A stretch of 64,000 nucleotides of DNA from Hahellaceae bacterium (GCA_016716085.1 JADJWY010000024.1:60456-124455); one strand, 5' to 3'. Positions 25,894 to 35,865 are shown, counted from the first letter of the stretch. The notes: generated from the sequence alone by a model not told the origin. Made by a program: numbers and translations.

Positions 25894-27550
25894 TCCACCC
25901 GGAGGCATGTCACCGAGCTTCGAGCAGAAAATGCGCGAACTGAGGGATGCCTATGAAAAAACGTTGCCTGAGAAGACTGAGCGCATCAAGGAAATGTGGA
26001 TGAGCCTGCGGACCTTGCAGCGTCTTCCTCCCGATCTGTTGTATCCCTTCCGGGAAATTGTGCATAAGCTCGCGGGCTCAGGCGCGACCTACGGTTTTTC
26101 GGCGCTTTCCTCGATCATGCAGCGGCTCGAGCACAAACTGGATCAGTTAAAAGAGTTCCCGGAAGATACCCAGCGTTTCATTGTCGATATCGATTCGCTC
26201 GTTCGCTACATGGATTCGGTGATTCGCTCGGAAGATGCCAAGGTTGAGCATGATGGTCTGACCGAACAGAAAATGCCGCGCCCCGAAACACCCAAACTGT
26301 TATTTGTGTGTGAGCCCGGCTCTCCGCTGCGTCGGCTGCCAGAACAGATACGACACTTCGGTTGGGACGTTTTGCCTTGCGACTATGCACAGATGGATGA
26401 GCGGCTGGATCTGTACCGACCGGAAGTCGTGCTCTTTCATGAAACCGCTGAGCACGCCTGTCCCGCACCGGCCTCGCTCAACCTGAATCCCGCGCCGGTA
26501 GTCTTCAATCTCCACCCCAAGCCAGATCTCTGCTCCCGCGCCGCCGCTTTTCGGAAGGGCATTCGCGAAGTTTTACCGGTCCAGATTGATGTGGCCGAGC
26601 TGGTTGACCGTTTGGACGGTGTGTTCATTCAAATGGCCGATGCCCCTTATCGTGTCCTGATCATTGATGATGATGACGATGTCGCCATGTATCACCGCGA
26701 AGTCCTGGAACAGGCGCGGATGGAGATACGGCTGTCAAAGACGGCGCAGGAGGTTCAGGATACCCTGGCGGAATTTAAACCGGATGTGATTCTGATGGAC
26801 CTGCATCTGCTGGAGTTCAATGGCATTGAGTTGTCTGCAGCCATTCGACAGGATCAAAGTCTCAAGGAAGTGCCCATCGTCTTTGCGTCGGTCGCACAGG
26901 ACCTGACCAGTCACCTGGGCGCAATTCGGGCGGGTGGTGATGATTTTCTGATGAAACCGATCCAGCCCTCTTTTCTGGTGGCGTCGCTGGAATCGCGTGC
27001 ACGCCGTGGGCGTGAGTTGCGGGAACTGCTGCACTTCGACGGTTTAACCGGCATGCTCAACCATCGTACAACGGAAGAGCTGATGCAGCAGGCGGTCGCA
27101 CGCGCAGATCGCACCGATGGCGAGCTGGTCGTGGTCATGATTGACCTCGACCATTTCAAACAGGTAAACGATACCTACGGCCATGTCACCGGGGATCGGG
27201 TGTTAGTCAACTTTGCCCGCTTTTTACGCGGACGAATGCGCAAGAGTGATGTCATCGGGCGTTACGGTGGTGAAGAGTTCATGCTCGTGCTGGTAGATAC
27301 CAATCTGGCCACCGCCCGCGCAGTCATTGAATCGCTTCGGGTGAGTTTTGCCTCGGTGAATCACAGTAATAACGACACCCCGCTGAACGTGACCTTCAGC
27401 GCCGGACTGGCGGTGTACCCGACCTTCACCACACCCGTAGAGCTGACCCATGCGTCAGATGCGGCACTGTATGAAGCGAAGCATCGTGGTCGTAATTGCA
27501 GCGTGGTTGCAACTCAGGATATGTTGAAGAGTCGACTGACTGATGGCTGA
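25886..27550 (+). CDS. Hpt-REC-GGDEF diguanylate cyclase
   Basis: A 554-residue multi-domain protein. An N-terminal Hpt domain has its phospho-histidine at His60 in IVHKLAGSGATYGF. A receiver-like region (about 135-250) lacks the usual acidic motif. A second receiver (about 257-375) has the DDDDD acidic pocket and Asp in VILMDLHL. The C-terminal GGDEF domain has the active GGEEF at 461-465 and the I-site RKSD five residues before it. It should make cyclic di-GMP under phosphorelay control. It overlaps both neighbours by 8 bases. Confidence 0.92.
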   Translation: MANPPGGMSPSFEQKMRELRDAYEKTLPEKTERIKEMWMSLRTLQRLPPDLLYPFREIVHKLAGSGATYGFSALSSIMQRLEHKLDQLKEFPEDTQRFIVDIDSLVRYMDSVIRSEDAKVEHDGLTEQKMPRPETPKLLFVCEPGSPLRRLPEQIRHFGWDVLPCDYAQMDERLDLYRPEVVLFHETAEHACPAPASLNLNPAPVVFNLHPKPDLCSRAAAFRKGIREVLPVQIDVAELVDRLDGVFIQMADAPYRVLIIDDDDDVAMYHREVLEQARMEIRLSKTAQEVQDTLAEFKPDVILMDLHLLEFNGIELSAAIRQDQSLKEVPIVFASVAQDLTSHLGAIRAGGDDFLMKPIQPSFLVASLESRARRGRELRELLHFDGLTGMLNHRTTEELMQQAVARADRTDGELVVVMIDLDHFKQVNDTYGHVTGDRVLVNFARFLRGRMRKSDVIGRYGGEEFMLVLVDTNLATARAVIESLRVSFASVNHSNNDTPLNVTFSAGLAVYPTFTTPVELTHASDAALYEAKHRGRNCSVVATQDMLKSRLTDG

Positions 27551-30011
27551 ACAGGCACGTGACGGTAAACCCTCGGTACGCCGAAAGGCCCGGGAACTGA
27601 AAGACAGCGCGGCGCGGGTTCGCGAGCTGTGGCGCTGCGTCAGCAAAGGCGATTACGGGCAGATACAAGCCTTGCTCGAACTCATCTCCTCGCTGGCGAT
27701 CAATGGGGCGACCCATGGCCACCCTGCCGTCACACAACAATCCGCAGGCTTGAGTCTGGCGCTTCAATTGGCTCAGGAACAAGGATTCAAGGGGGATTTA
27801 AGGCCCCTGCATGCAGGCATAGACCGTCTGGAACTGGAGCTACTGAAGGCGAGTCAGCAGCAGGGGCCCTCCGCACCCTCTGCTCCCCGGTTATTCCAAA
27901 GCGTCGAGCGCATGGTGTATCTGGTTGACGAGGATGAACTGCATGCTGAGTGGGTTGAAGGACTGCTGTGCAAAGCCAATTTCGGGTGTCGCAAGTTTGT
28001 CACCCTGCAGGAACTGCGGGAGGCGCTGGGCAATGGCCCACCACCATTGGCGATCATCCTTTCGATGGATAAAACCTTTGCTTCGCTTCCTGTCGAGCGC
28101 ACCTGCCGTCTGTTCGACGGACACCTCAACACCATTCCCCTGATCTGCATCTCCGAACTGGTTGGCTTCGCATCCCGTTTATTGTCAGTTCGGCAGGGTG
28201 TGGATTACTTTCTCTACAAACCCCTCGACGTCAGCACGCTGATCAGTCTGCTTGAAGACCTGGTGGAATGTGCCGAGGACGAGGTGGTTCGCGTGCTTTA
28301 TCTCAGTCAGGACGGCCTGACCAGTGGTGAGCATGTAGGCCTCTTCCAGCAAGCGGGTTTTCAGGTGCGGTTATTGGATGATCCCGACTGGTGTATTCGT
28401 GCGGTTGACGAGTTTCGCCCTGATATGGTGATTGTGGACAGTCAGTTCGGGGTTTACCCCGGCTTTGAAGTAGCCTGCACGCTGCGCCAGGAAACCGAAT
28501 ATGCCAATTTACCCATTCTGGTGCTGTCCGGGCCTGAAACGGTACCCCCGGAATATAGCGACATTCTGGCGGGTGATACCCTGGTCGCCAAGCCGATTGC
28601 TTTGGATCGCCTGATGACCCTGGTGCAGGGGCAGGTCGGACGCGCAAGGCGCGTCAATCAGTACGTTAAACACCTGTTTCGGGAAATTCGCCATAAAGAA
28701 TTTCATGATGTTCTCACCGGCTTGCCGAACAAAAAACAATTGGAGAAACGCCTGGAACTGGAGTTACGCAACATCAATTATGGCGTGCGCAAGCGTATGG
28801 CACTGCTGTTGATTGATATCGATAACTTCCAATACGTCAACGATGCCTATGGACATGAAAGCGGCGATAACCTGATCATTGATTTGGCGAAACGCCTCTC
28901 AACCTTTTTGCCCGACCGCGCCTTTATCAGCCGGCAGGGGGGCGATGAATTTGCCGTGCTCCTGGTCAATTTGGTTGAAGATGCCCCGCTGGAAACCTAT
29001 CTCAACCGCCTGATGAAGGTCTGTGAAGCCCCCTTCAGTATTCAGGGGGATGAGATTCGGATTGGGCTGAGTGTGGGGGCGACGGACTACCATAAAACCG
29101 ACGAGGACTTTAGCGAAAAAATTCTCTTCAAGCAGGCTGACATGGCCTTGTTCCGTGCCAAGGATGCAGGCCGTAATGGTTATGTGATTTTCCGTAGCTC
29201 AATGGATGCCGAGCTGAAGGTGCAGATTACGCTGTTGAGCGATTTGCGTCAGGCTCTGGAACGGGAAGAACTTTTCCTTGTCTACCAACCCCAGCTCGAT
29301 TTGCATGATGGCGAGCTGATCGGGGCAGAAGTGCTGCTGCGCTGGAAGCACCCCAAACGCGGCATGATCTCGCCAGGCGAGTTTATTCCACTGGCAGAGG
29401 CGCATGGTCTGATCGGCGAACTGGGCAACTATGTGCTGCGCAATGCCATCCAGCAAATTGCGCAGTGGCAACGGCGTTTCGGACGGGCCGTACGCCTGGC
29501 CGTCAACGTTTCTCCCCGGCAGTTCTCAGAGGTGGATTTCGTCAAACAAGTCGCGGCCTTACTGAAGTTTTCCAGTGTCGAAGGGCGCTGGCTGGAACTG
29601 GAAATTACCGAGTCTGCCCTGGCCAGTGATCTGGAACAGGCCGTGGGCAAGCTGGTTGAATTACGTGATCTGTCGGTGTCCACCGCGATTGATGATTTCG
29701 GCACCGGCTTCTCTAACCTGGCCTCGTTGAAACGCTACCCAGTCGACCTGCTCAAGATTGACCGATCCTTCGTGCAAGGGTTGCCAGGGCAGGAAAACGA
29801 CATCGCTATCGTTAACGCCATTATTCAACTCGCCAAAGCCCTGGGGCTCAAGCTCCTGGCGGAAGGGGTTGAAACGCCCTCCCAGCGTGACCATCTGCGC
29901 GCGCATCAGTGCGACTACGTGCAGGGTTTCCTGTTCGCCCGTCCCATGCCCAAAGAAGAATTTGAAGCACAGTACCTACAGAGCGATACGATCAGTATAA
30001 TCAAACGCTGA
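27543..30011 (+). CDS. REC-GGDEF-EAL protein with degenerate Hpt domain
   Basis: An 822-residue protein. The N-terminus aligns with the Hpt domain of the preceding gene (LISSLAINGATHGH against IVHKLAGSGATYGF), but the histidine is Ser49. A degenerate receiver (about 120-235) is followed by a second receiver with Asp in MVIVDSQFG (about 245-370). The GGDEF loop is intact at 466-470 without an I-site. The EAL domain has EVL at 596-598, and NVSPRQF, EITES, DDFGTG, LKIDRSFV and AEGVET all present, so phosphodiesterase activity is likely. Confidence 0.92.
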   Translation: MAEQARDGKPSVRRKARELKDSAARVRELWRCVSKGDYGQIQALLELISSLAINGATHGHPAVTQQSAGLSLALQLAQEQGFKGDLRPLHAGIDRLELELLKASQQQGPSAPSAPRLFQSVERMVYLVDEDELHAEWVEGLLCKANFGCRKFVTLQELREALGNGPPPLAIILSMDKTFASLPVERTCRLFDGHLNTIPLICISELVGFASRLLSVRQGVDYFLYKPLDVSTLISLLEDLVECAEDEVVRVLYLSQDGLTSGEHVGLFQQAGFQVRLLDDPDWCIRAVDEFRPDMVIVDSQFGVYPGFEVACTLRQETEYANLPILVLSGPETVPPEYSDILAGDTLVAKPIALDRLMTLVQGQVGRARRVNQYVKHLFREIRHKEFHDVLTGLPNKKQLEKRLELELRNINYGVRKRMALLLIDIDNFQYVNDAYGHESGDNLIIDLAKRLSTFLPDRAFISRQGGDEFAVLLVNLVEDAPLETYLNRLMKVCEAPFSIQGDEIRIGLSVGATDYHKTDEDFSEKILFKQADMALFRAKDAGRNGYVIFRSSMDAELKVQITLLSDLRQALEREELFLVYQPQLDLHDGELIGAEVLLRWKHPKRGMISPGEFIPLAEAHGLIGELGNYVLRNAIQQIAQWQRRFGRAVRLAVNVSPRQFSEVDFVKQVAALLKFSSVEGRWLELEITESALASDLEQAVGKLVELRDLSVSTAIDDFGTGFSNLASLKRYPVDLLKIDRSFVQGLPGQENDIAIVNAIIQLAKALGLKLLAEGVETPSQRDHLRAHQCDYVQGFLFARPMPKEEFEAQYLQSDTISIIKR

Positions 30012-30035
30012 ACCCGCTACGCAGATGTGACTCTC

Positions 30036-30674
30036 ATGGACTATCAAATCGTTCCCGTTACCCCTTTTGAACAGAACTGCTCGGTGATCTGGTGCCCGGA
30101 AACCCGCAAGGCCGCCGTGGTTGACCCCGGTGGCGATCTGCCCCGTATCAAGGCCGCTCTGACGAAGCATCAACTGTCGCTGGAAAGCATTCTGCTCACG
30201 CATACCCATATCGACCATGCGGGCGGAACGGCTGCACTGGCCCGCGAATTTGATGTGCCGATCATCGGGCCTCACATCGAAGACCTGTTCTGGATACAGG
30301 CCCTGCCGCAGCAAGCGGCCATGTTCGGCTTCCCGCCGGCAGAAGCCTTTACACCGACACGCTGGCTCACTCATGGCGATACCGTTCAGGTCGGTAATCA
30401 GACCCTGCAGGTCGTGCATTGTCCCGGCCATACACCGGGGCACGTTGTGTTTTACCACGATGGTGCGAAACTGGCCTGGGTGGGGGATGTCCTCTTCAAA
30501 GGCTCAATCGGCCGCACGGACTTTCCCAAAGGTGACTATCAGATCCTCATCGACTCCATCCGCAACCGACTCTGGCCCCTGGGCGATGAAGTGCTCTTTG
30601 TGCCCGGCCACGGCCCCACCTCGACCTTTGGTGAGGAGCGCCGCAGCAATCCTTTTGTGGGTGATCGGGCTTAA
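30036..30674 (+). CDS. metallo-beta-lactamase-fold hydrolase (YcbL/glyoxalase II-like)
   Basis: A 212-residue cytoplasmic hydrolase. The zinc motif THTHIDHAGG is intact, followed by histidines in HCPGHTPGH and an aspartate in WVGDVLF; a final VPGHGP histidine completes the two-metal site. The start is the ATG at 30036, since MDYQIVPVTPFEQNC matches YcbL-type proteins; the GTG nine bases earlier is less likely. It follows the EAL gene by 24 bp and may be on the same transcript. Hydrolysis of a thioester such as a glutathione conjugate is likely but unproven. Confidence 0.92.
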   Translation: MDYQIVPVTPFEQNCSVIWCPETRKAAVVDPGGDLPRIKAALTKHQLSLESILLTHTHIDHAGGTAALAREFDVPIIGPHIEDLFWIQALPQQAAMFGFPPAEAFTPTRWLTHGDTVQVGNQTLQVVHCPGHTPGHVVFYHDGAKLAWVGDVLFKGSIGRTDFPKGDYQILIDSIRNRLWPLGDEVLFVPGHGPTSTFGEERRSNPFVGDRA

Positions 30675-30784
30675 TCAGGGCGAAGCCGTTTCAAATAATT
30701 CGGCTTCCACGAAGGCATCGTAGGTCGTCGTACTGTGCAGCTCGCCATCAAATGGGCCGGTCGCTACGGAGTTGTCTGGTGTGT

Positions 30785-30802
30785 TACAATGTACACATGT
30801 GG
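30785..30802. promoter_or_regulatory. possible -10 and operator of a toxin-antitoxin pair
   Basis: A TACAAT hexamer (30785-30790) overlaps an imperfect palindrome around TGTACA with ACATGT beside it, 22-38 bp before the antitoxin ATG. Ribbon-helix-helix antitoxins often bind such repeats at their own promoter. No good -35 was seen. Confidence 0.35.
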
Positions 30803-30823
30803 TTTTAACCCGGAGGGCAGACG

Positions 30824-31066
30824 ATGTCGACGACGATGACCATTCGCTTGGAACCTGAGCTGAAGCAACGCCTGGATCAGTTGGCCGAGGCCACGCAGCG
30901 ATCCAAATCCTTTCTCGCTACGGAAGCTATCCGTGATTTTATCGAATTAAACGAATGGCAGATACAGGAAATCAAGGCTGCGCTCAATGAGGCTGATCGC
31001 GAGGATTTTGCCACGGATGAGGCCGTCGGGATGACGTTTAATAAGTGGGGCGTTGATGCAGGTTAA
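30824..31066 (+). CDS. ribbon-helix-helix antitoxin (CopG/ParD type)
   Basis: An 80-residue protein. The N-terminal strand TMTIRLEPELKQRLDQLAEA and the following helices form a ribbon-helix-helix DNA-binding domain; the C-terminal acidic part would wrap the toxin. It is first in the pair, overlaps the toxin gene by 11 bases, and has a good GGAGGG ribosome site. It should neutralise the toxin and repress the shared promoter. Confidence 0.9.
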   Translation: MSTTMTIRLEPELKQRLDQLAEATQRSKSFLATEAIRDFIELNEWQIQEIKAALNEADREDFATDEAVGMTFNKWGVDAG

Positions 31067-31346
31067 GTGGCTCAACAGAGCCCTTGAGAACCTGGATGAT
31101 GAAGCAAGCCATATCGCGAAGAACGATCCGGAGGCCGCCAGACTGGTCGTGAGCCGAATCTGGAAAGTTGTCAACCTGCTAGCAGATAATCCATCAATGG
31201 GTCACCCGGGGCGTATTCACGGTACCCGAGAACTCGTGGTGCCAGACTCTCGCTACGTGATTCCTTACCGAGTGCGCCCCCGTTTGGGGAGAATTGAAAT
31301 TCTTCGCGTATTTCACACGTCCCGGCGCTTACCGGTGAAGTGGTAG
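31056..31346 (+). CDS. RelE/ParE-family toxin
   Basis: A 96-residue RelE/ParE-fold protein (VKWLNRALENLDDEASHIA, MGHPGRIHGTRELVV, YVIPYRV, ILRVFHTSR), which in this family either cuts ribosomal mRNA or poisons gyrase. I use the ATG at 31056; a TTG lies one codon earlier. It is translationally coupled to the antitoxin. Its length is normal and no break is seen, so the pair may be active. Confidence 0.9.
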   Translation: MQVKWLNRALENLDDEASHIAKNDPEAARLVVSRIWKVVNLLADNPSMGHPGRIHGTRELVVPDSRYVIPYRVRPRLGRIEILRVFHTSRRLPVKW

Positions 31347-31440
31347 TTCATTCAAGCCGAGACCCTCATTCCAGTTCTATTTCAAGACAGATCACTGACA
31401 TCAGGTTGCAGATCACCTTAATATCCGGCTAGCCAAATTT

Positions 31441-33132
31441 TTAAATTGGCGCAAACCGAACCTTCGGCGCAGACCGCCTGATCGTCTGCTCCAACGCCCG
31501 CCCCACTCGCAGTAGCGTGTGCTCTTGCCACGGTGCTCCCATGAGCTGCAAGCCCACGGGCAACCCTTCTTCAGAGGGCGTGACGGGCACGGTCAGCGCT
31601 GGCAGTCCTGTCAGGTTGCCGACAAATGCGAAACGCATCAGGTCGGTCAGGGTTGTCAGACTGGCTTCACAACGATCATCGTTTTTCGCCAGAATCGGCG
31701 GGGCAAGGATACCCGTGGAGGGCGTCACGATGACATCGACCTTCTGGAAGAGTTGCTCATAGAGTTGTATCGCCCGAGTGCGCATGCGTTGGGCCCGGAT
31801 GTAATCGGTGCTGCTGAAACAGCGGCCAATCGATAACGCGAGACGGGAGTCGCCAGCAAAACGGGACGCATCCGCGTCGTATTCCGGCTGCATGGAGCAC
31901 AACATTTCCGTGCTGATGACGATGGCATGAGCGACTCGCTGCAGTTCCAGCTCATCGATTTCTATTTCCGTCACGGTTGCGCCGAGTGCCTTCAGTTGCT
32001 CGACCGCCAATTGGCAGTGACGCACGATCTCCGGTACTGCGTGACTGAACCACGGCGAGAACACCCCCAGTTTGAGTCCTTTCAGGTTCGATTTCAGGTA
32101 ATCACTCAGGTGAACGGGAGGTTGCTGCAGGGAGCTGGCATCCAGGACGTCCGGACCGGCCATGGTGGCATAGCCCAGTGCCACATCATCGACGGTTGCG
32201 CCCATGGGACCGATATGGCCGACGCTCCATCCCAGTGGAAAGGCGCCATTCTTGCTGACGCGACTGTAGGTGGGTTTGAGCCCCACGACGCCGCAGAGTG
32301 CCGCCGGGACGCGAATCGAGCCGCCGCCATCAGCGCCCAATGCAAGCGGACACAGGCCCGCAGCGATGGCCGCCGCGCTGCCACTGGATGATCCGCCACT
32401 GTAACGGTCAAGGTCATAGGGATTTCGGCAATGGCCATAGTGTATGTTGGCGCCGGTGATACCGATGCCGATTTCATGCATATTGGCTTTGCCGATGATG
32501 ATGGCCCCTGCGGCACGCAAGCGTGAAACCACCGTCGCATCCTGCGCGGCTGAACCGTCCTGTCCGTAGATAATGGTCCCCGCGGTGGTGGTGTAGGGCA
32601 CGGCGTCCAGCTCATCCTTCACGGCGACGGGAACCCCGTCCAGCACGCTCAGCGCCTTGCCCGCCTTCAGACGTTGTTCACTTTCACGCGCCTGGCGCCG
32701 AATATCCTGATCCATTGTCGCGATGATGGCATGCAGCGGTGCCTTACCCTGATTAGACGCTTCAATCTGTGCGACGAGCCGATCTGCCATTTGGGTCGGT
32801 GTCAGTTGGCCTTTGCGGTAGGCCTGTGCATAGTCAAAGGTGCTGGGCATCGGCGACTCCGGGCGTTTTTCGGGTTGCTCCACCAGCCCCTGCAAAACGG
32901 CCAGGGAGGCTTTGGCGGTGCTGGCGGAGGGTGCCCGACATTGCGGATGGAGAGGGAAAAAGGTCGGCGCTTCGCAGAACCGTAAATCCCGCAACAGGTT
33001 AACGCCGGTTTCTTTGATCACCAGAGGTTCCAGCAGTCGGCGTGAATAGGCATTTTCGAGCAGCGAAACGACAGAATGAAGTGCACGGTCTCCGAGATGC
33101 GGTAAATGAAACGATTTCAGGTCGTAGGGCAT
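31441..33132 (-). CDS. amidase-signature family protein with N-terminal extension
   Basis: A 563-residue Ser-cisSer-Lys hydrolase. The catalytic lysine lies in PVAVKDELD and the serine pair in the GGSSSGSAAAIAAG signature. These acts are typical of amidases and allophanate-hydrolase relatives. The usual family start (YRKGQLTPTQMADRLVAQI) comes only after about 105 residues, so there is an extra N-terminal part without a known domain. It is not next to other nitrogen genes and the substrate is open. Confidence 0.88.
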   Translation of the reverse strand: MPYDLKSFHLPHLGDRALHSVVSLLENAYSRRLLEPLVIKETGVNLLRDLRFCEAPTFFPLHPQCRAPSASTAKASLAVLQGLVEQPEKRPESPMPSTFDYAQAYRKGQLTPTQMADRLVAQIEASNQGKAPLHAIIATMDQDIRRQARESEQRLKAGKALSVLDGVPVAVKDELDAVPYTTTAGTIIYGQDGSAAQDATVVSRLRAAGAIIIGKANMHEIGIGITGANIHYGHCRNPYDLDRYSGGSSSGSAAAIAAGLCPLALGADGGGSIRVPAALCGVVGLKPTYSRVSKNGAFPLGWSVGHIGPMGATVDDVALGYATMAGPDVLDASSLQQPPVHLSDYLKSNLKGLKLGVFSPWFSHAVPEIVRHCQLAVEQLKALGATVTEIEIDELELQRVAHAIVISTEMLCSMQPEYDADASRFAGDSRLALSIGRCFSSTDYIRAQRMRTRAIQLYEQLFQKVDVIVTPSTGILAPPILAKNDDRCEASLTTLTDLMRFAFVGNLTGLPALTVPVTPSEEGLPVGLQLMGAPWQEHTLLRVGRALEQTIRRSAPKVRFAPI

Positions 33133-33216
33133 GTCTACGTGCTCCGTTATCTTGTTATCATGAGAGCTATGCTAAGCTAAAAGCTGAGTTCTGCAAGGTC
33201 AGGAAAGGGGCCGGTG

Positions 33217-35865
33217 ATGAAAAAAGCAGTAATCCGGGGCGTCGCCACGATCGCGTTGTTTAACCTTGCAGCTTGCGGCGGGGGTGGTGGCGGAGGGGAA
33301 ACGGCTCCGCCCGTGACACCGCCTCCTCCGACACCGACGTCCTTCGACCTGTCGGGTCAGATCCTGATTCCCTCCTTTACGCAGGTCGATGTGGATGTCG
33401 CAGACAGCACCGGCTCGACGAATAACGATACCCTGACTGCATCTCAGGCGGTGAGTAATCCATCCATCGTGGGCGGCTATCTGAGCGCAGAGGCCGGCAG
33501 TCACACCCAGGCGTTTGGGAGCTTTGACTATCGGGCGGATGGTGCCGATGTGTACCGGGTGAGTCTGCTGAACGGTCAGACCGTCAGCCTGACCGTTTTT
33601 GACGCCTATGATTATGACGGTGCGCCAACGCATACCGACCCAGCTGTCGTGGCGCGCCTGTTACTGGCCAGCGATGAGTCCGAATTAGCGGCAGAAACCA
33701 TGTCGACGGGCTCTGTCACCTTCGATATTACGCAAACGGCAGACTATTACATCGAGCTCACAGCCTCCGGCGGGCCTGTCACCTATAGCTTAACGGTGGG
33801 AACCTTGCAGACCAGCGCTGCCGTGAACGGGGCGGCTCCGCTGACCATGCCTCTGGATGTCCATGCCGAATTTGTGCCGGGCGAGGTGCTGATTCGCTAT
33901 CGTCCTCAGCAAACACAGCGACTGGCCGCAGACGAACAGCCTTTACCCGGTTATTTTGTGCAACGCTTTGGGGCGGATGGAACGGATGGCCTGTTGAAGC
34001 TGCAGGATACGCAGGCATCGCCCGGTTTTCGGGCCTTAGCCGGACGCACTCAGACAGATCAATTTCAGGCCTGGACACGGCAGGAAACTCTGAATGCCGT
34101 CGCGGCATTGCGTCAGCGCCCGGATATTGCCTGGGCAGAACCCAACTACATCCGCCGCAAGAGCGCACTGACCGATAATCCCTTTTACAGTGCACAATGG
34201 CACTACCCACTGATCAACCTCCCTAACGCCTGGGAAGTGCCAGACGCGACGGGCAACGATGTCATCGTGGCGGTGCTTGATACGGGCATTCTTCCCACCC
34301 ACCCGGATCTTCAGGGGCAATTGGTCACTGGATGCGACTTTGTTAGCAGTACTAGCCTTTCTTTGGATGGGGATGGCATTGATGAGAACCCGACAGACCC
34401 CGGTGATAGCACGGTAGGGGAGAGCAGCTTTCATGGTACCCATGTAGCGGGCACGGTCGTGGCCGCCAATAACTCCGTTGGGGGTGTAGGCGTGGCCTAT
34501 GATGCCAAAGTGATGGCGCTGCGCGTATTGGGCAAAGATGGTAGCGGGACGGACGCTGACTTGATTCAGGCTATACGTTTTGCAGCAGGTTTGAGTAATA
34601 ACTCGTCCTGCACGCTTAGCCGACGAGCGGATATTATCAATATGAGTTTGGGTGGCTCGGCGGCCTCCAGCAGCCTGCGCGCAGCGGTCGACGCCGCCGA
34701 AGCCGCCGGTGTCATCCTGGTGGCGGCAGCGGGTAACGAAAACTCCACCACGCCATCCTATCCAGCGGCCTATGGCAGTGTAATCTCGGTCAGTGCGGTA
34801 GGCCCTAACCTGGCCAGAGCACCCTATTCAAATATGGGCAGCACCATCGATGTGGCCGCTCCAGGGGGCAATATGCTCAATGACCTCACCGGAGATGGCC
34901 GTCCCGACGGCATTCTGAGCACCTGGGCGGATGACAGTGCAGGCTCGCCCGTGATGACCTACGCGCTGATGCAGGGCACCTCCATGGCGTCCCCCCATGT
35001 GGCGGGGGTGGCCGCCATCATGGCGTCGATCCGGCGCGCCGCAAGTCAGACGCTGACACCCTCTGAGTTTCGCAGTTATCTCGAAAACGGCGACCTGACC
35101 GTTGATATCGGGGCGAGCGGGAAAGACAGCAATTTTGGCTACGGCCTGATTGATGCGGTCAAAGCGGTACGTGCGGTTGACGGCGTTCCGTTTCCGACCT
35201 TATCCGCTGATGTGGCCAGCCTCTATTTCACCCAAAGCGGAGACGAAACGATTACCCTGACCATTCCCTCCGGCGTAACCGCTGTTTCAGCCTCCGCGGC
35301 GACCCTTGACGGATTAGGCTGGTTGAGCGTCAACGATATGGCCGATGCAAATGACACCACCTATCAGGTCGTCGTTGATTCAACGGGCCTTGAGCTGGGG
35401 GTGAGTTATCCCGGTGAAATTGTGTTTGACTATACCGCTGACAATGACACAGTGACCCGCGCGAAATCGCTCAGTATCCGTGTGACTCTGAGTCGTCCTG
35501 ATCCCGCCGCAACGGTCAACGCAGGGCGGCATTACGCCCTTTTGATCAGTGCCTCGACGAGTGAGGTTTCATATCAGGATGCCGCTGACGCTTCGGGTGG
35601 CGTGTATGCGATCGCCTTCCCGGACGTTGATATCGCAAGCTATGAACTGGTGGCAGGAACGGATCTCGATAACGACGGGTTTATCTGCGACCAGGGCGAG
35701 GCCTGTGGTGAATACCCGGTCCGAAACCTGCCTGAGACGATCAAGGTCGGCAGTGACCGCGATGATCTGGATTTCTCCACCGGGTTTAGCGAGACCGTGA
35801 ATACATCCGCCAGTACCCGCACCGGGTCTGGGCCTGCAGGGTATCGCCATCGTCCGTTGCCCTGA
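33217..35865 (+). CDS. secreted S8 (subtilisin-like) serine protease lipoprotein
   Basis: An 882-residue exported protease. The signal ends in a lipobox-like NLAACGGGG, so it is probably lipid-anchored; a proline-rich linker follows. A bacterial pre-peptidase-like beta domain (about 70-190) and an inhibitor-like propeptide region (220-320) precede the catalytic domain with Asp355 (VLDTG), His406 (HGTHVAG) and Ser589 (GTSMASPHVAG). A beta-rich C-terminal part follows. The start is ATG 33217, one codon inside a GTG. The last 17 residues may be out of frame, because the +1 frame reads GLGLQGIAIVRCPES to a stop at 35881. Confidence 0.92.
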   Translation: MKKAVIRGVATIALFNLAACGGGGGGGETAPPVTPPPPTPTSFDLSGQILIPSFTQVDVDVADSTGSTNNDTLTASQAVSNPSIVGGYLSAEAGSHTQAFGSFDYRADGADVYRVSLLNGQTVSLTVFDAYDYDGAPTHTDPAVVARLLLASDESELAAETMSTGSVTFDITQTADYYIELTASGGPVTYSLTVGTLQTSAAVNGAAPLTMPLDVHAEFVPGEVLIRYRPQQTQRLAADEQPLPGYFVQRFGADGTDGLLKLQDTQASPGFRALAGRTQTDQFQAWTRQETLNAVAALRQRPDIAWAEPNYIRRKSALTDNPFYSAQWHYPLINLPNAWEVPDATGNDVIVAVLDTGILPTHPDLQGQLVTGCDFVSSTSLSLDGDGIDENPTDPGDSTVGESSFHGTHVAGTVVAANNSVGGVGVAYDAKVMALRVLGKDGSGTDADLIQAIRFAAGLSNNSSCTLSRRADIINMSLGGSAASSSLRAAVDAAEAAGVILVAAAGNENSTTPSYPAAYGSVISVSAVGPNLARAPYSNMGSTIDVAAPGGNMLNDLTGDGRPDGILSTWADDSAGSPVMTYALMQGTSMASPHVAGVAAIMASIRRAASQTLTPSEFRSYLENGDLTVDIGASGKDSNFGYGLIDAVKAVRAVDGVPFPTLSADVASLYFTQSGDETITLTIPSGVTAVSASAATLDGLGWLSVNDMADANDTTYQVVVDSTGLELGVSYPGEIVFDYTADNDTVTRAKSLSIRVTLSRPDPAATVNAGRHYALLISASTSEVSYQDAADASGGVYAIAFPDVDIASYELVAGTDLDNDGFICDQGEACGEYPVRNLPETIKVGSDRDDLDFSTGFSETVNTSASTRTGSGPAGYRHRPLP

